This document shows positions 63,555-64,000 of a stretch of DNA of 64,000 nucleotides, in pieces (position 1 is the first letter of the stretch; each line of letters opens with the position of its first letter). The notes beneath the pieces were generated by a model that made no database searches, was not told the origin of the DNA, and saw only the letters and a program-made list of their open reading frames with translations. The translations under genes were made by a program, and so were the position numbers. This stretch comes from DASZJY01 sp036260255 (lineage in GTDB: Bacteria > Actinomycetota > Acidimicrobiia > Acidimicrobiales > AC-14): assembly GCA_036260255.1 (NCBI GenBank), contig DATAAF010000005.1, positions 1 through 64,000 of the forward strand, read 5' to 3'.

Positions 63555-64000
63555 GTGATCACGGTGCTGGCCGCCGCCGAGACGCCGCGCCAGGAGGTGA
63601 TCGCCCGCGAGCTGACCGCCGCCGACTGGATCACCGCCGGGGTCATCCTCGCCGTCGGTTTCGCCGCCAGCGCCGCCCTGCGAACGATCCTGGGGCGCGC
63701 CCTGAAACGGGGCGACAGCGAGCGCTCGGCTGCCGAGATCGTCACCCGGGGGCTCGGGTGGCTGGTCGTGGCCGCCGCCCTGTTCTGGTCGCTGTCGATG
63801 CTCGGGGTCCGGGTGGCCCCCCTCTTCGGGGCGCTCGGCATCGGCGGTCTGGCCGTCGCCTTCGCCGCCCAGAGCATCCTCGCCAACTTCCTGGCCAGCA
63901 TCATCCTCCAGGTGCGGCGGCCGTTCCGCAAGGGCGACCAGGTGACCACCAACGACTGCGAGGGCACCGTGGAGGGCGTCAACTTCCGCACCGTCGCCCT
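63555..64000 (+). CDS. MscS-family mechanosensitive channel, 3'-truncated by window end
   Basis: First 148 codons from a GTG at 63555. Transmembrane segments at about 22-38 and 66-84, then the pore-lining helix GALGIGGLAVAFAAQSILAN, followed by the beta-domain start VRRPFRKGDQVTTNDCEGTV and VNFRTVA. Releases osmolytes on hypo-osmotic shock. The rest lies beyond the window. Confidence 0.9.
   Translation, partial: MITVLAAAETPRQEVIARELTAADWITAGVILAVGFAASAALRTILGRALKRGDSERSAAEIVTRGLGWLVVAAALFWSLSMLGVRVAPLFGALGIGGLAVAFAAQSILANFLASIILQVRRPFRKGDQVTTNDCEGTVEGVNFRTVA

Overview
The window is very GC-rich, densely packed DNA with short intergenic gaps and many start/stop overlaps (ATGA, GTGA). It looks like an actinobacterium. 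The support is a mycothiol ligase (MshC), an F420-dependent NADPH reductase (NpdG), a PIM-type acyltransferase with a CDP-alcohol phosphatidyltransferase, and a second EF-G-like GTPase. Placement in a deep branch such as Acidimicrobiia is my inference; no rRNA or tRNA gene was found to confirm it.

Left part (1-18.6 kb): a small HTH pair that may be the edge of an integrated element (64-1214), phospholipid genes pgsA and a patA-like acyltransferase (minus), fusA2, tandem DinB proteins, a PEP-utilising ATP-grasp enzyme with two small envelope proteins, a phosphatase, a secreted beta-helix protein, an FHA-HIT-thrS operon (minus) and a FetAB-like metal exporter (plus). A decaying stretch follows (16.5-18.6 kb) with a truncated DUF222 gene and a gene broken by at least three frameshifts.

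Middle (18.6-33 kb): a siroheme nitrite/sulfite reductase fused to a Rieske domain; a five-gene minus operon (fused LivHM permease, fused LivGF ATPase, npdG, mshC, SnoaL-like) facing a divergent branched-chain-type substrate-binding lipoprotein; an ECF sigma factor with a membrane partner; and a cell-surface protein with a Thr-rich stalk and a sortase-like LALTG signal, set among repeated CTTGAC/GTCAAG motifs and facing a HTH/coiled-coil protein.

Cobalamin region (33-58 kb): block A (minus) holds a ChlI-ChlD fusion, cobN, cobQ, cobC, cbiB, cobS and cobU, headed by a clear cobalamin riboswitch, with cobO diverging. Block B (plus) holds cobB, cobI, cobM, cbiD, cobL (cbiE-cbiT), a cbiG-cobJ fusion, a ferredoxin, cbiC, cbiX, cbtB and cbtA. 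Together they cover cobalt uptake, insertion, corrin ring contraction and methylation, amidation, adenosylation and nucleotide-loop assembly. SUMT, CobK/CbiJ and CobT were not found. The blocks are separated by a lone 542-aa orphan gene, an ABC exporter pair and a TlpA-like thioredoxin. Two inverted hairpin elements flank cbiB.

Right end (58-64 kb): a HAD hydrolase, YjbQ, YqgE/AlgH, a secreted protein with a C-terminal LSATG-type anchor, a phytoene-desaturase-like FAD oxidoreductase, and the start of an MscS channel cut by the window edge.
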